A program made the translations under genes and the position numbers. This document shows, in pieces, positions 1 to 9,094 of a stretch of DNA of 64,000 bases. The notes beneath the pieces were generated by a model that did no database searches, had not been told where the DNA came from, and worked only from the letters and a program-made list of their open reading frames with translations. The stretch is taken from contig NZ_CP061947.1 of the NCBI RefSeq assembly GCF_014838715.1, positions 3,720,001-3,784,000 on the forward strand. The letters run 5' to 3'. Numbering within the stretch: the stretch's first letter is position 1; each line of letters opens with the position of its first letter. Origin of the DNA: Algoriphagus sp. Y33. Lineage in GTDB: Bacteria; Bacteroidota; Bacteroidia; Cytophagales; Cyclobacteriaceae.

Positions 1-1376
1 ATACCCAAATCAGTATTGAGGACTAAAAAATCACCTTCTCTGACACTAACATAAACAGTATCTGTAGAAGCCTTCTGCGGAAGAAAATGAGATTGGTCGG
101 GGAAATGGGGAGCCATATCAATAAAACTCTCTATAGAAAAATTATTGTTGGCTAAATATACGTGGTTGATTCCCGAAGTATAAATACATGGTGGTAAAGT
201 ACCCGTAAATTGATTATTTTGAAGGTTTAAAATCAGAAGATTTGGAAAAGAACAAAAATAATCAGGGACAGGTCCTGTAAGCTGATTATCATATACCCTA
301 AAATGGTACAGATTAGTAAGGTTTGAGAAAGAAGCAGGGATTGGCCCAGTGAAGTTTGACCCCATCAATTCCAAATACTCCAGATCAAGTAAATTTCCGA
401 TTGAGGAAGGGAGATTGCCCTCAAGTTTTGTGAAGAACAAAGCCAATACTTTCAATTTGGTAAGATTCCCTATATTGGCAGGAATCGGTCCTGTCAGGTA
501 GTTGGAATGAAGGGCCAGATATTCCAGATTTGTCAAATTAACTATAGACTCGGGAATTGTTGACCAATTGATCACGCTGCTGTTTAGATACAGTAACTTT
601 AGGTTCACAAGATTTCCAATGGATTGGGGGATGTATTTGTATAAATTATTCACTGACAAGTCCAAAGACTCCAAGTGGACAAGATTGCCGATACTTTCAG
701 GGATTTCACCCAACACCTTGTTTGAGGACATAAAAATCCCCGTAACGTTTCCATTGGCATTGGTATGGATCCCATAAAAGCCCGAGACGTCTTGTATTAC
801 ATTTGGATTGGCACTACTCCAACCGGTATTATTTGTCCAGTTTGCCCCATTTGTTGCCTGATAGAAATCCATGAGCGCATCATACTCTGCCTGAGTAGGC
901 AGACCGGCCGACATCGTTGTTTGGGACATGCTTTCCTGCTTTGCTGTCTTGCCCATGCCCGTTTGGATGGATTGCAACTCCTCTTGCTTTCTCTGTTCCA
1001 AACGTAATTTTTCCTGCTGGATTATCTCCGCCTGCATTTGCTCGAATGCCACCAATTCCTGCTTTTGCTCCGGTGTAAGTTGTGGTACTGCCAATTCTCC
1101 ATTCTCCCTAGGCATTATCTCGCCCTGTCCGCCACCGGGGGCTATTACATTTATCAAAGTATCAACCCCATAAGGTTCAGACAATTCAAAAAGAGGAACA
1201 TTGTATGAAAAATCATCCATAAATGGACCGCCCATCTCATTTGTACTAAGCAATGAAAACCAACTGTATTCCAGGGTCGAGGTGCCTGATGTCAATGCAA
1301 GTAATTGCCCGGACCCCATCGGTAAGGTAAATATCAACAATAGAAAAAATGCGATACTTTTCTTATGCTTATTCAT
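1..1376 (-). CDS. Secreted leucine-rich-repeat protein (3' end outside window)
   Basis: The reading frame is open from an ATG at 1376 down to the left edge (458 codons seen), so the C-terminus is missing. The N-terminus (MNKHKKSIAFFLLLIFTLPM) is a signal peptide. A glutamine/glutamate-rich, probably coiled stretch follows at about residues 105-140. Next comes a conserved block containing YDALMDFYQATNGANWTN, then roughly eight plant-type LRRs (LxxLxLxxNxLTGPIPxxIGNL). The protein is a paralogue of the LRR gene at 12844-14916: same leader type, same NGANWTN cap and same repeat type. It is the last visible gene of the minus-strand RHS/LRR locus, 43 bp after a small membrane-protein gene. LRRs of this type are usually surface protein-binding modules; the ligand is unknown. 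The RHS genes that would follow, by analogy with the second copy, lie outside the window. Confidence 0.85.
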   Translation of the reverse strand, partial: MNKHKKSIAFFLLLIFTLPMGSGQLLALTSGTSTLEYSWFSLLSTNEMGGPFMDDFSYNVPLFELSEPYGVDTLINVIAPGGGQGEIMPRENGELAVPQLTPEQKQELVAFEQMQAEIIQQEKLRLEQRKQEELQSIQTGMGKTAKQESMSQTTMSAGLPTQAEYDALMDFYQATNGANWTNNTGWSSANPNVIQDVSGFYGIHTNANGNVTGIFMSSNKVLGEIPESIGNLVHLESLDLSVNNLYKYIPQSIGNLVNLKLLYLNSSVINWSTIPESIVNLTNLEYLALHSNYLTGPIPANIGNLTKLKVLALFFTKLEGNLPSSIGNLLDLEYLELMGSNFTGPIPASFSNLTNLYHFRVYDNQLTGPVPDYFCSFPNLLILNLQNNQFTGTLPPCIYTSGINHVYLANNNFSIESFIDMAPHFPDQSHFLPQKASTDTVYVSVREGDFLVLNTDLG

Positions 1377-1419
1377 AAACAACATATAAACTGGTTTAAA
1401 TTAAATAGGAACTGCTTTT

Positions 1420-1656
1420 CTATATTTCCCTGTTCTTCATACTGATGACCCGTTTGGCCATGGCTTGCTTTTTGCCCCCCTCTAACTCCACCATCTCACC
1501 ATCTATCTCCTTAATAAATTGCGGTTCAAATCCTTCTTGATCCAAATTTTCATTTAAATCAGAACAGATTGGACTGTACGTTAGCCAAAAAGGAACTAAA
1601 AACCATAAGAAAACCCCTACCCTGTTTTTTATCCATTTTGATAAATAACAAATCAC
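1420..1656 (-). CDS. Small membrane-anchored hypothetical protein
   Basis: A 78-residue protein whose start overlaps the stop of the preceding gene as ATGA (1653-1656), the classic layout of translational coupling. Residues about 12-30 (VGVFLWFLVPFWLTYSPIC) form one hydrophobic segment; the remainder is charged and acidic (EIDGEMVELEGGKKQAMAKR). I do not recognise a family. It sits between the barrel protein and the LRR gene. The other LRR gene (12844-14916) is also preceded by a small exported protein, so a short membrane or secreted partner just upstream of the LRR gene may be a recurring part of this locus. The role is unknown. Confidence 0.55.
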   Translation of the reverse strand: MICYLSKWIKNRVGVFLWFLVPFWLTYSPICSDLNENLDQEGFEPQFIKEIDGEMVELEGGKKQAMAKRVISMKNREI

Positions 1657-3029
1657 AGCTCTCCTACATCCTTCAGATAATACTCTACCTTCTCATTACC
1701 CTTTTCCTCCAATCCATCCGGCGGAACCAACTCTTTCACTTCTTTTCTGATTTTCTTAAATGAACCGATCTCAAAGCCGATTTTCAGCTGGACCCTACTT
1801 TTATATAAACTGGATTTCTTGTCAAAAAAGGGATCAATCGATCCTATCACCACTGACCGGATTGTAGTGCCCATCGGGATGGTTCTCCCAAGCGCGAAGT
1901 TGGAAGCCCAGGCTTTTCCATCAAAATCCCTAGACTCATAGCCTGAGGGATTGGTGATGGTAACTTGATTTCGGTTTACTGTGCCCTGTGCAAACCAGTT
2001 GCCCTTACTGAAACGTAATCCCGTAAACACTCCCAGACCTTCCCTCCTCAATTTCTCCTTGTCGTCAAACTGCTTTTTCCATGTCCCCCCTCCCATCAAG
2101 GCAAACTGCTGGGTAAAGGAATAAGAGAGCCCGTAATCCAGCAGCAGTCCATCCCCAAAAGAGGTAAGGGGATCATACCACAGAAGCATCCCAATACGGT
2201 AGACCACGGGCACTTCTTTCAGCCTGTTTGGCTCAAAAAATTCTTTCTTTTTGTTTTTCAGTTCGGTCGGAATGGTCTTTATATTCCCAAGAGAATCGAT
2301 CTTCAGTTTGGAAAAATCCTTCCCCGTCTTTTGGATGTACTCATCCGAAATATGTCCTGCCTTCCCCTTCGCAAGCTCCTTGGCCTGTTCAAAAGGAATT
2401 TCCGAGGGCAAACCGTTTTTGGTAAGTTCTGCCAGCGCATTGGTTCCGTAGAAGTCAGGGAGCTTTGCATCTGTGGAACCAGCCCCTTCTTTTACCACTC
2501 CCGTAAGCTGTTCTTCCACTTTGGGCATAAGCCATTCATTGGTCAGCGCTTTGAGGTTTTCATTGTTTTGATCCACCAGAGATTCCAGCCTGTCAACCTC
2601 ATGGATATCCTCTATCCTTGCTTTGGATTCATTCACCCTATCCAGGGTATTTTTTGCGGCATTTTTGATTTCCTCCCCCGGGATATCCCCGCTCTGGACC
2701 AGGCTTTCCAGTGTTTTGCTTTCCCGGTCCAGCACTTCTCTGCTCCTTTCCTTGGCCAGCGTAAAAAGGCTGTCCCGTTGGGTGCTGTCAGTGGTGATTT
2801 CCTTTAGGTCTTTAAGTTCTCTCCGCAGGGAATCGTAGGATTTCTTCAGTGACTGGATCTGTTTGAGTTCTTCCAGGTAAGGGGTTTCAGGTTTGGTTGG
2901 TAAAGTAGGGATAGAATTTGAAATCGAAGGCTTCGGAAGTTTTGAATTCATGCCGCCTGGCAAGCCTTGCGCTTTCAAAAAACTCGGATAGAGCAGCATG
3001 CAAAAAATAAAAATGATTTCTTTACGCAT
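1653..3029 (-). CDS. Signal peptide, coiled coil and predicted outer-membrane beta-barrel protein
   Basis: 458 residues. A signal peptide (MRKEIIFIFCMLLYPSFLKA) is followed by a proline-rich linker and a long heptad-like helical region (about residues 50-160, rich in Leu, Glu and Lys). A middle domain follows (about 165-270). The C-terminal 180 residues have alternating aromatic/polar strands with Gly turns (GDGLLLDYGLSYSF, GLGVFTGLRFSKGNWFAQG), as in small outer-membrane barrels. I infer an outer-membrane protein with a periplasmic coiled-coil arm. It heads a short operon with the 78-residue membrane protein and the LRR gene. 204 bp without a gene separate it from the lipoprotein gene upstream, so it probably has its own promoter. 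No family name can be assigned. An attractive guess is a surface or export partner of the RHS/LRR proteins, unproven. Confidence 0.7.
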   Translation of the reverse strand: MRKEIIFIFCMLLYPSFLKAQGLPGGMNSKLPKPSISNSIPTLPTKPETPYLEELKQIQSLKKSYDSLRRELKDLKEITTDSTQRDSLFTLAKERSREVLDRESKTLESLVQSGDIPGEEIKNAAKNTLDRVNESKARIEDIHEVDRLESLVDQNNENLKALTNEWLMPKVEEQLTGVVKEGAGSTDAKLPDFYGTNALAELTKNGLPSEIPFEQAKELAKGKAGHISDEYIQKTGKDFSKLKIDSLGNIKTIPTELKNKKKEFFEPNRLKEVPVVYRIGMLLWYDPLTSFGDGLLLDYGLSYSFTQQFALMGGGTWKKQFDDKEKLRREGLGVFTGLRFSKGNWFAQGTVNRNQVTITNPSGYESRDFDGKAWASNFALGRTIPMGTTIRSVVIGSIDPFFDKKSSLYKSRVQLKIGFEIGSFKKIRKEVKELVPPDGLEEKGNEKVEYYLKDVGEL

Positions 3030-3233
3030 AACTGTTATGTCTATTCAAATAAAACAATCATTCAAGTTTAAATCATAATATTATAATCTATACCATCACA
3101 ATCTACTCAACCTATTTTCACTTCATGCAATATGAATCATAAATCCTATTACATGATGTAAATTCTTGCTACAATTGTTGCGGGCTACGGCTAGTACTAT
3201 AAACAGCTTTACCTGTGTTGTGTAAAGGAACTT

Positions 3234-3776
3234 TTAACTCATCCAAATATTAATATTACTGTAAACCACCCATTTTCCACTCTTATCTAATTTAAATTTA
3301 TACAACGTTAACCCTCCGCAATCATAGCACACAAACTCTATTGCAACAATTGCTTCGGTATATAAGTGATTAAATCCTACTCTAGAAATTTTATAGTACG
3401 AGTTTTCAAAATCAACCCGTGGTTCATCACTCATAATCAAATTAACTTCATAACCTGTAGCTTTCTTAAAATTCGCTCTTTTAGATTTAAGATTGTAATT
3501 ATAATTTTTTACTTCATTCTCTTCTAACAACAATTTAATAGCGTCCTCATCAACTCCTAAATTATCAAAGCTTAACAATGTATCATATAGACTATATATT
3601 ATATTAGAGTTGATAAAACCTTCTGCTGAAATAATAAGATCTGACTCAATTAACTCATCTAAAAACTCAGACTCCATAGAGCTATATTTATCTGAATTAA
3701 CTAAATATGATTTCCTCTCATCACAAGAAAACATCAAAATCACGAGAACAAAAAAACATGATTTATTCATAATCAT
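3234..3776 (-). CDS. Lipoprotein, candidate immunity protein for the orphan RHS tip
   Basis: 180 residues with a lipoprotein signal (hydrophobic core, lipobox LMFSC, cysteine near residue 18); ATG at 3776 or 3770 gives the same mature protein. The rest is acidic and AT-rich in codon use, with a CYDCGG motif near the C-terminus and no family I recognise. It lies 92 bp downstream of a broken RHS C-terminal toxin tip. In polymorphic toxin loci each tip is normally followed by its immunity gene, and the intact RHS gene here is also followed directly by a lipoprotein. I therefore infer an immunity role, in the periplasm or inner leaflet of the outer membrane. The function is positional inference only. 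Confidence 0.6.
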   Translation of the reverse strand: MIMNKSCFFVLVILMFSCDERKSYLVNSDKYSSMESEFLDELIESDLIISAEGFINSNIIYSLYDTLLSFDNLGVDEDAIKLLLEENEVKNYNYNLKSKRANFKKATGYEVNLIMSDEPRVDFENSYYKISRVGFNHLYTEAIVAIEFVCYDCGGLTLYKFKLDKSGKWVVYSNINIWMS

Positions 3777-3868
3777 TTCATTACCATGTTATATTTACGC
3801 CTAATTTTTTTTCATAATATTTCAATACATTACTCTGTATAATACCTCCATCCGATTGTGGAATATAC

Positions 3869-4499
3869 TTAATATAATGAGTTATTTTTTTTCAGAATGT
3901 CCTTTTGATGTCCTGCGGTTGTCCTTTCCCACGTAGAATGCCCAATCTGAGCATTGTAAGCCTTTAAGTGCTCAACACTACCTTTTCCAATAGTGGTTAT
4001 AACATTTAAATGATTATCAATATGGAATTTCTCATGGACTAATGTATTCATCAAATAAATCCCAGTTTATCGAGATAATAATTTACAATATTATCAAGAG
4101 CTCCTTCATTACCTTTAAATTTAATTTCATGTAATAAACTACTATTATCTGACCCAACTCTCTTGTTAACTGTTACTCCATCAGCTTCATAAATATTCTT
4201 TGGCAATGAATATCTGTCCTGTTCAAGAACTCTAATTTCTCCATCATCTACTCCGTCTGACCCGATAAACTCCCCATGCCCATCGAAATAGTCAGCAAAC
4301 ATTCCTGTTGGATCAATAAACATTAGTGGATTATTCAAAACATAGGTATATGGAGAAAAGTTAACATACGCATCTGCCAATGGGTCAACACTCAAACAAG
4401 ACTAGCTGTCAACATCATACATCCGTTCCTTGATGCCGTAGAATTCTAGGTTATTTTTATAAATTACTTCTTCTTCTAGAAATGATATTTTTTTTATCG
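3869..4499 (-). pseudogene. Orphan RHS core end plus toxin tip, broken by a stop and a frameshift
   Basis: Reading the minus strand from about 4499, the frame encodes the end of an RHS core (LEFYGIKERMYDVDS). A TAG at 4404-4402 then replaces the conserved glycine of the usual GRW motif. The same frame continues SVDPLADAYVNFSPYTYVLNNPL and FIDPTG, the RHS hallmark, and then the tip. At about 4053 this frame stops, and the protein resumes in another frame carrying HEKFH (4022-4036) and HLKAY, HSTWERTT. The tip is homologous along its length to that of the intact RHS protein (shared DYx4GxF, IRV/IRI, HxKAYxxQxxHSxW). There is no signal peptide and no shell. This is the usual form of a displaced 'orphan' tip cassette, here disabled, unless it recombines with the full RHS gene. 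Confidence 0.8.
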
Positions 4500-4518
4500 T
4501 TTAAGCATTTCCTTGTAC

Positions 4519-5094
4519 CTATTCTATTGCTGTATCATCAGGATTCCGAAATAAGATATTAAAATCTTTCGACTTATTAATGACTTGAGATTTATAAACG
4601 TTATTATCCACCGTATTTGGATTTCTATAAATTACTTTACCATTCTCAGCTATTAATTTCATTAAAAACAGAGGTGTTTTAGATTGGAATTCCTCATTTT
4701 CTAGAAAATTTGAAATAGGTATTCCAATAGTAAATTCTGAATTTGTTTTCGCTTCCATTGGAACAGGATTTACACTTTCATAATCTGTAAAATATAGAGT
4801 ATCAATCTCTTTGTCATGTTGGAACAACACAAATAATTCTCCTCGCATCTTATCCTCTGTGTTAAAATGAGATAAAAGATTTAAATCTACTCTTTCAGTC
4901 GAATTATTTTCATATTCGAAAACATAATATATTCGCGGTATTACATACGGTCTAATATTATTTAATGAATCATCTTCATAATGACTCAATTCAATAGTTT
5001 TAATAGAGATATTCAGTACTTTTTCTGCTTTGCTATCATCCTGATGGCTACCACATCCAAACAAAAATAACATATAAAATATCTTTAACTTCAT
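4519..5094 (-). CDS. Lipoprotein, candidate immunity protein of the RHS toxin
   Basis: 191 residues from the ATG at 5094, which shares one base with the RHS stop codon (TGATG); a GTG one codon upstream is possible but not needed. The N-terminus (MKLKIFYMLFLFGC) is a lipoprotein signal with the cysteine at about residue 14. The mature part is rich in Asp/Glu/Asn and predicted beta strands (IRPYVIPRIYYVFEYEN), with no recognised family. Codon use is much more AT-rich than in the RHS core, as is typical of exchanged tip/immunity cassettes. Direct coupling to the RHS stop and export to the envelope fit an immunity protein acting on the toxin outside the cytoplasm. This is inference from position. 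Confidence 0.65.
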   Translation of the reverse strand: MKLKIFYMLFLFGCGSHQDDSKAEKVLNISIKTIELSHYEDDSLNNIRPYVIPRIYYVFEYENNSTERVDLNLLSHFNTEDKMRGELFVLFQHDKEIDTLYFTDYESVNPVPMEAKTNSEFTIGIPISNFLENEEFQSKTPLFLMKLIAENGKVIYRNPNTVDNNVYKSQVINKSKDFNILFRNPDDTAIE

Positions 5095-8000
5095 CACTTA
5101 TTCATCTTTAGATAATCTTTATAATTTCCCTCCATATAATTTTTAAAATATAAAGTGGTGTTTTTCCAGCTTGAATGGCTCTTTTGCAGTTCGTAAGCTT
5201 TGAAATGGGGACCTCCTCCTAAAGCAAATCTCTCTACACCGTGGCCTTGATATTCATGAACTCCCAAAGCATTCTGAACATTTGAAACCGTCGACAAATA
5301 AGAGTTCCTACTATTCTTAAAAATTGCCGTGACTTTAATTGTTCCATCTGCTGCATTTCCGTGAAATGTATTACCTGACATTTTTACAGCGGTATTAGCA
5401 GGTCCATTTGATCTTTCAGGATCATTAAATCCTGAAGGTATACTACCTCCAGGTACTGACTTCCCATCCCAAACGGAAATCTTCCCGTTGTATAGTTTTC
5501 CCATATCAATTCCATCCGTTTTTCCTGCAATATCAGTAAGTACATTTGAGATAGCTTCACTGGAAAGATTCGCCTCATTGATTCCTAAACTTTTATCTTC
5601 TAAATCCCTCAATAGTCCGAGATCCGAAGATGTACGGTCATTCAATACATCACTTCCATGAGAGGACGCTATTGCATCAAAATTCCCTTGGTCTATGATC
5701 CTTATATTGTCCGTTGTCCTGCTATCCCTGTATAGGAACTGTCCATCCCGGTTATAGTAATCGTCAAGCCTTCCATCAGGATCAATACGATTTAAAGGAT
5801 TGTTTTGTACATAATTATATGGTGAGATCCAACTTCTTTGATCCGCCAACGGATCCACAACACCCCATCTCCCAATCGTCGCATCGTACATCCTCGCTCC
5901 GTAGTCATAGTATTGAAGACCTTCGTCCTCAATAAGTTCCTTCCCATTGTAGAGATACTTATTCGCCTTTATCCCTCCATTTTGAAAGCCCAGCCCTGTC
6001 AGTTCCAGTCCCCATGGATCATAATGGGTCTCCTGTACTATGACCGAACTGATACTCATCACCATCATATTGTCAAACCAGACATCCTCCGAAGTCTCGT
6101 TTACCACAAAGGTTTCCATATATCCGTCCTTGGAAATATACATATTCTCTTCCAAGACTTCATGTTGGTTTGCAGCATTTTTAGAGAGGACTTTCTTTCC
6201 TACCTCATATCTGTTGCTGTCCTGATCGTAGAGGGCATACATCAGATAGGCCTCCGGAGCTTCTTTTTTCTGAAGATCCTTGGCTAATATATCCGCCAGA
6301 TTCAACAGGGCTATGGGATTTGCGCCGCCTGCACGCTGGGTGCTCAACGCTAGTTCATTCAGGTCTGCCACCAGTCTTTCCCTGCCGCCCGCTGCCATAA
6401 AGCTTGCGGCATTGGCTTTTTGCTTTTTGTCTTCCAAATATTTGCCGTGGACCTGAAGCTTTAAGCTGTCTCCCGCATAGATTTCCTGGGTTCTTCCGGG
6501 CCCCACCATTCTTCCACGGTTTGCATTCAGCCAGGCTACCTTGTTTCCGCCCTGCGTCACGTTGTGCTCAGGCTCTGTCTGTCTGGATTCCGATACCATG
6601 GAAAACTCCATTTCCTCCGCCGCAGCACGGCCATCTTCCATTGTTGCTATAAATTCCTGGACATTCGGGCTGCGGAGTACCTGACGCACATTGCCCAAAT
6701 GATCCTTCACATAAAATTCACTGTGCAACTCATCCTCTTCGACGACAAACCTTCCCTCCTCATGCACCAGATAATCCGGTGATCCGTCCAGCATAACTAT
6801 CTCCCCGATGTAATCCTGTGTCTTGATCAATGCTCCGCTGCTGTTATATACCTTTTGGCTCAGCTTGTTTCCTTCCGCATCGTAGGCGAATATCAACTGT
6901 GCCCCTGTAGAAAAGGTTATTTCCTGCGGCAGATTAAGGTAATTGTACGTAATCAGACTGATCTGCTTGTCCACGTTTTCGGTCATGTTGCCGTTCTCGT
7001 CATAGCCGTATTCTGCCGTACCCCGTTCTTTAAAATCCTTCGCCGTATACGTCAGTGCCGTGATGTTGTCCTTTACCTGCGACAGCCTGTTGCTGTATGG
7101 GTAGTATTCATATTCCAAATCATCCACAGGACCATAAGTTGATGCAGTCTTTTGGTTACTCCTTTCCATGTTATGGATATTCCCGTTCGCATCATAGGTG
7201 ATGCCTGAAACGGTATATCGGTTCACCTCGCCGCTTGCAGTAAAATTTGCGGCTTTAAGTCTGTTGGCATTGTCATAGGTATAGTTGTAGGTTCTGGTTT
7301 TATAGTCCGCTTCAGGATCAGACACACCGCCCCAATCGATCCGTGAGATATTCCCGTTATACCTCGGCGTGGCCGCCCCACTTTCCTGGTAATAATTGGT
7401 CTGGGTATAGCCGCCGTTCAATCCGCTGCCGAGATTTTTCAGCCATCCCCGGATATTGTAACTGTACGTCTGGTTGCCCGTGCTTATTTCGGGAAAGGAT
7501 TTTGCCGTCAGCTGGCCGAGATCGTTGTATGTGTATTGTGCAATTGTCCGGGGGGCTTCGGACCCAACAGTATGCTCAATGGATTCCAACTCACCGATTG
7601 CATTGTAACTGTACGTCCTCAAAATATTGCCTACGCCTGTTTCCGTACTTGAAGTGAGGGTGGAAATCGGCAGGTTCTCAAAATTGTATTTGGTAGAGAT
7701 GCGGAGCGCTCCGCCCATTTGGTGGTCGGACAGGGATTGGATCACCCGCCCCTTATTGTCATAGAATAGCGCTGTGGTATAGTAGTCCCCTGTTTCAAGG
7801 TTTTTGACTTTTTTGCCTGTCTGCAATCCGTGCACACGGGTGCTTGCCGCGGCATCAAAATCGGGATTGGCCTGATAGGTGTAGCCTGACAGATGCTGAT
7901 AGGAATCGTAATAATTCACCGTCAATACCTCCCCCCCGGCCGAAGGCCAGCCTTCCACAACATCCCCGTTGACCAGCTTTGCATTGTTGGGTCCTCCTGT

Positions 8001-9083
8001 AGTATTCACCTCTGTCTGGAGTGCGTCAAGAGATAAACTACTTGAAGTCAAACCTGTGGAAAGCTCCCTACCCAAGGCATCATACTTGGTATACAGCCAC
8101 TTTTGGCTTTTTTCAAGCACCCCATCCTGCATACCGATCATACGGTCCTGAAGATCGTACAGAAAGAATTCGGATTCCCGTCCCGGTTGCTTTTTTTCCG
8201 TCATCCTTCCCCTGCCGTCATAGGTGTACCGGAAGTACTGCTCAAAAGCGAGGTCAGCGTCATTTGACATGGACCAGGCATTGTTTAACTCAAACATATC
8301 GACCGCAAGGGGAGGTATCACCACCCGTAACTGTCCCAAGTCATCGTACACATAGTAGGTAGCCAGCCAACCCGAATGTCCGTCACCCGGAGGCGTGTCA
8401 CAGCCTTCCACTTTTTTTAGGATAAGCCTTCCCAGTTTATCGGTATATTGGAGGGTTTGGATATCGTCCTCGTCAAAGGTTATTTCTACCCATAACGAAT
8501 TGGCCGCATAGGAAGATGATGTCACGGGCATCCCGTTTGAATCCAATGTCCAGATCCTCACATCATCGGCAAGGGTATTGGGTCTTCTCTGAAACTTCAC
8601 TTCTTTCCCCGAACCCAGATGCCATGAATCTCCCGGTGCCGCCTGTTTGTCCACACGGTTTAGGGGGGAGGGCTCAAAATCTTTTTCCGAATAGCCGCGG
8701 CTGTCCCCGTAAATAGGGACAGTACGGTTGGAATGCATCGTGACTCCGTTGGATCGAAAACGACCGTCCTGGGTTCCGGTGGTTTCAAAATACGGCAAAT
8801 ACTCCTTCTCCTGCCGTCCAAACTCATCATACACTATAGGGGTTATTAAGTCCTTACCGTTGATCGTGGATTTTTTACCTACATTTTGCATGGGCCTACC
8901 TAGACCGTCAAAATAGGTGAACGACTTATAGGACTGACTTGGGGTACCATTTGTGACAGTAGTCACTGAAGTGGTTCCTGTCCGGGCTTTATATGTCTTG
9001 ACAAAGTTTTCGGTAGTCTGTCCCAACGTTGCCGAGCAGGTAACAAAAAACAGGAAAAGTGAAGCAATCAGATAGTGTCTCAT
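5094..9083 (-). CDS. RHS-repeat protein with variable C-terminal tip (polymorphic toxin-like)
   Basis: 1329 residues. The signal peptide (MRHYLIASLFLFFVTCSATL) is followed by the DUF6443-type N-terminus (YFDGLGRPMQNV, YDEFGRQEKEYLPY). Many YD/RHS repeats follow (YDALGREL, YNDLGQL, YDNANRL, YDENGNM). The RHS-associated core ends with RMYDATIGRWGVVDPLAD, NNPLNRIDPDG (to about residue 1104, genomic 5772). The last 225 residues are the tip. They contain HEYQGHG (residues 1276-1282) and HFKAY, HSSWKNTT, a pattern suggesting a metal-binding hydrolase-like site. RHS shells normally encapsulate such tips and release them by cleavage at the DPxG region. The gene follows the N-terminal-half RHS gene by 11 bp and precedes a lipoprotein, so shell halves, tip and immunity are co-transcribed. 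Toxin function is inferred; the tip could be processed without being toxic. Confidence 0.88.
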   Translation of the reverse strand: MRHYLIASLFLFFVTCSATLGQTTENFVKTYKARTGTTSVTTVTNGTPSQSYKSFTYFDGLGRPMQNVGKKSTINGKDLITPIVYDEFGRQEKEYLPYFETTGTQDGRFRSNGVTMHSNRTVPIYGDSRGYSEKDFEPSPLNRVDKQAAPGDSWHLGSGKEVKFQRRPNTLADDVRIWTLDSNGMPVTSSSYAANSLWVEITFDEDDIQTLQYTDKLGRLILKKVEGCDTPPGDGHSGWLATYYVYDDLGQLRVVIPPLAVDMFELNNAWSMSNDADLAFEQYFRYTYDGRGRMTEKKQPGRESEFFLYDLQDRMIGMQDGVLEKSQKWLYTKYDALGRELSTGLTSSSLSLDALQTEVNTTGGPNNAKLVNGDVVEGWPSAGGEVLTVNYYDSYQHLSGYTYQANPDFDAAASTRVHGLQTGKKVKNLETGDYYTTALFYDNKGRVIQSLSDHQMGGALRISTKYNFENLPISTLTSSTETGVGNILRTYSYNAIGELESIEHTVGSEAPRTIAQYTYNDLGQLTAKSFPEISTGNQTYSYNIRGWLKNLGSGLNGGYTQTNYYQESGAATPRYNGNISRIDWGGVSDPEADYKTRTYNYTYDNANRLKAANFTASGEVNRYTVSGITYDANGNIHNMERSNQKTASTYGPVDDLEYEYYPYSNRLSQVKDNITALTYTAKDFKERGTAEYGYDENGNMTENVDKQISLITYNYLNLPQEITFSTGAQLIFAYDAEGNKLSQKVYNSSGALIKTQDYIGEIVMLDGSPDYLVHEEGRFVVEEDELHSEFYVKDHLGNVRQVLRSPNVQEFIATMEDGRAAAEEMEFSMVSESRQTEPEHNVTQGGNKVAWLNANRGRMVGPGRTQEIYAGDSLKLQVHGKYLEDKKQKANAASFMAAGGRERLVADLNELALSTQRAGGANPIALLNLADILAKDLQKKEAPEAYLMYALYDQDSNRYEVGKKVLSKNAANQHEVLEENMYISKDGYMETFVVNETSEDVWFDNMMVMSISSVIVQETHYDPWGLELTGLGFQNGGIKANKYLYNGKELIEDEGLQYYDYGARMYDATIGRWGVVDPLADQRSWISPYNYVQNNPLNRIDPDGRLDDYYNRDGQFLYRDSRTTDNIRIIDQGNFDAIASSHGSDVLNDRTSSDLGLLRDLEDKSLGINEANLSSEAISNVLTDIAGKTDGIDMGKLYNGKISVWDGKSVPGGSIPSGFNDPERSNGPANTAVKMSGNTFHGNAADGTIKVTAIFKNSRNSYLSTVSNVQNALGVHEYQGHGVERFALGGGPHFKAYELQKSHSSWKNTTLYFKNYMEGNYKDYLKMNK

Positions 9084-9094
9084 CTTAAAAATGG

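Noticed and set aside
2228..2838. Plus-strand open frames inside the coiled-coil/barrel gene
   Set aside because: They are antisense to a better coding frame, cysteine/serine/phenylalanine-rich as mirror frames are, and match no family.
6404..8916. Plus-strand frames opposite the RHS gene
   Set aside because: Composition (rich in Arg, Pro, His, Cys) is that of antisense of YD repeats; no start context or family support.
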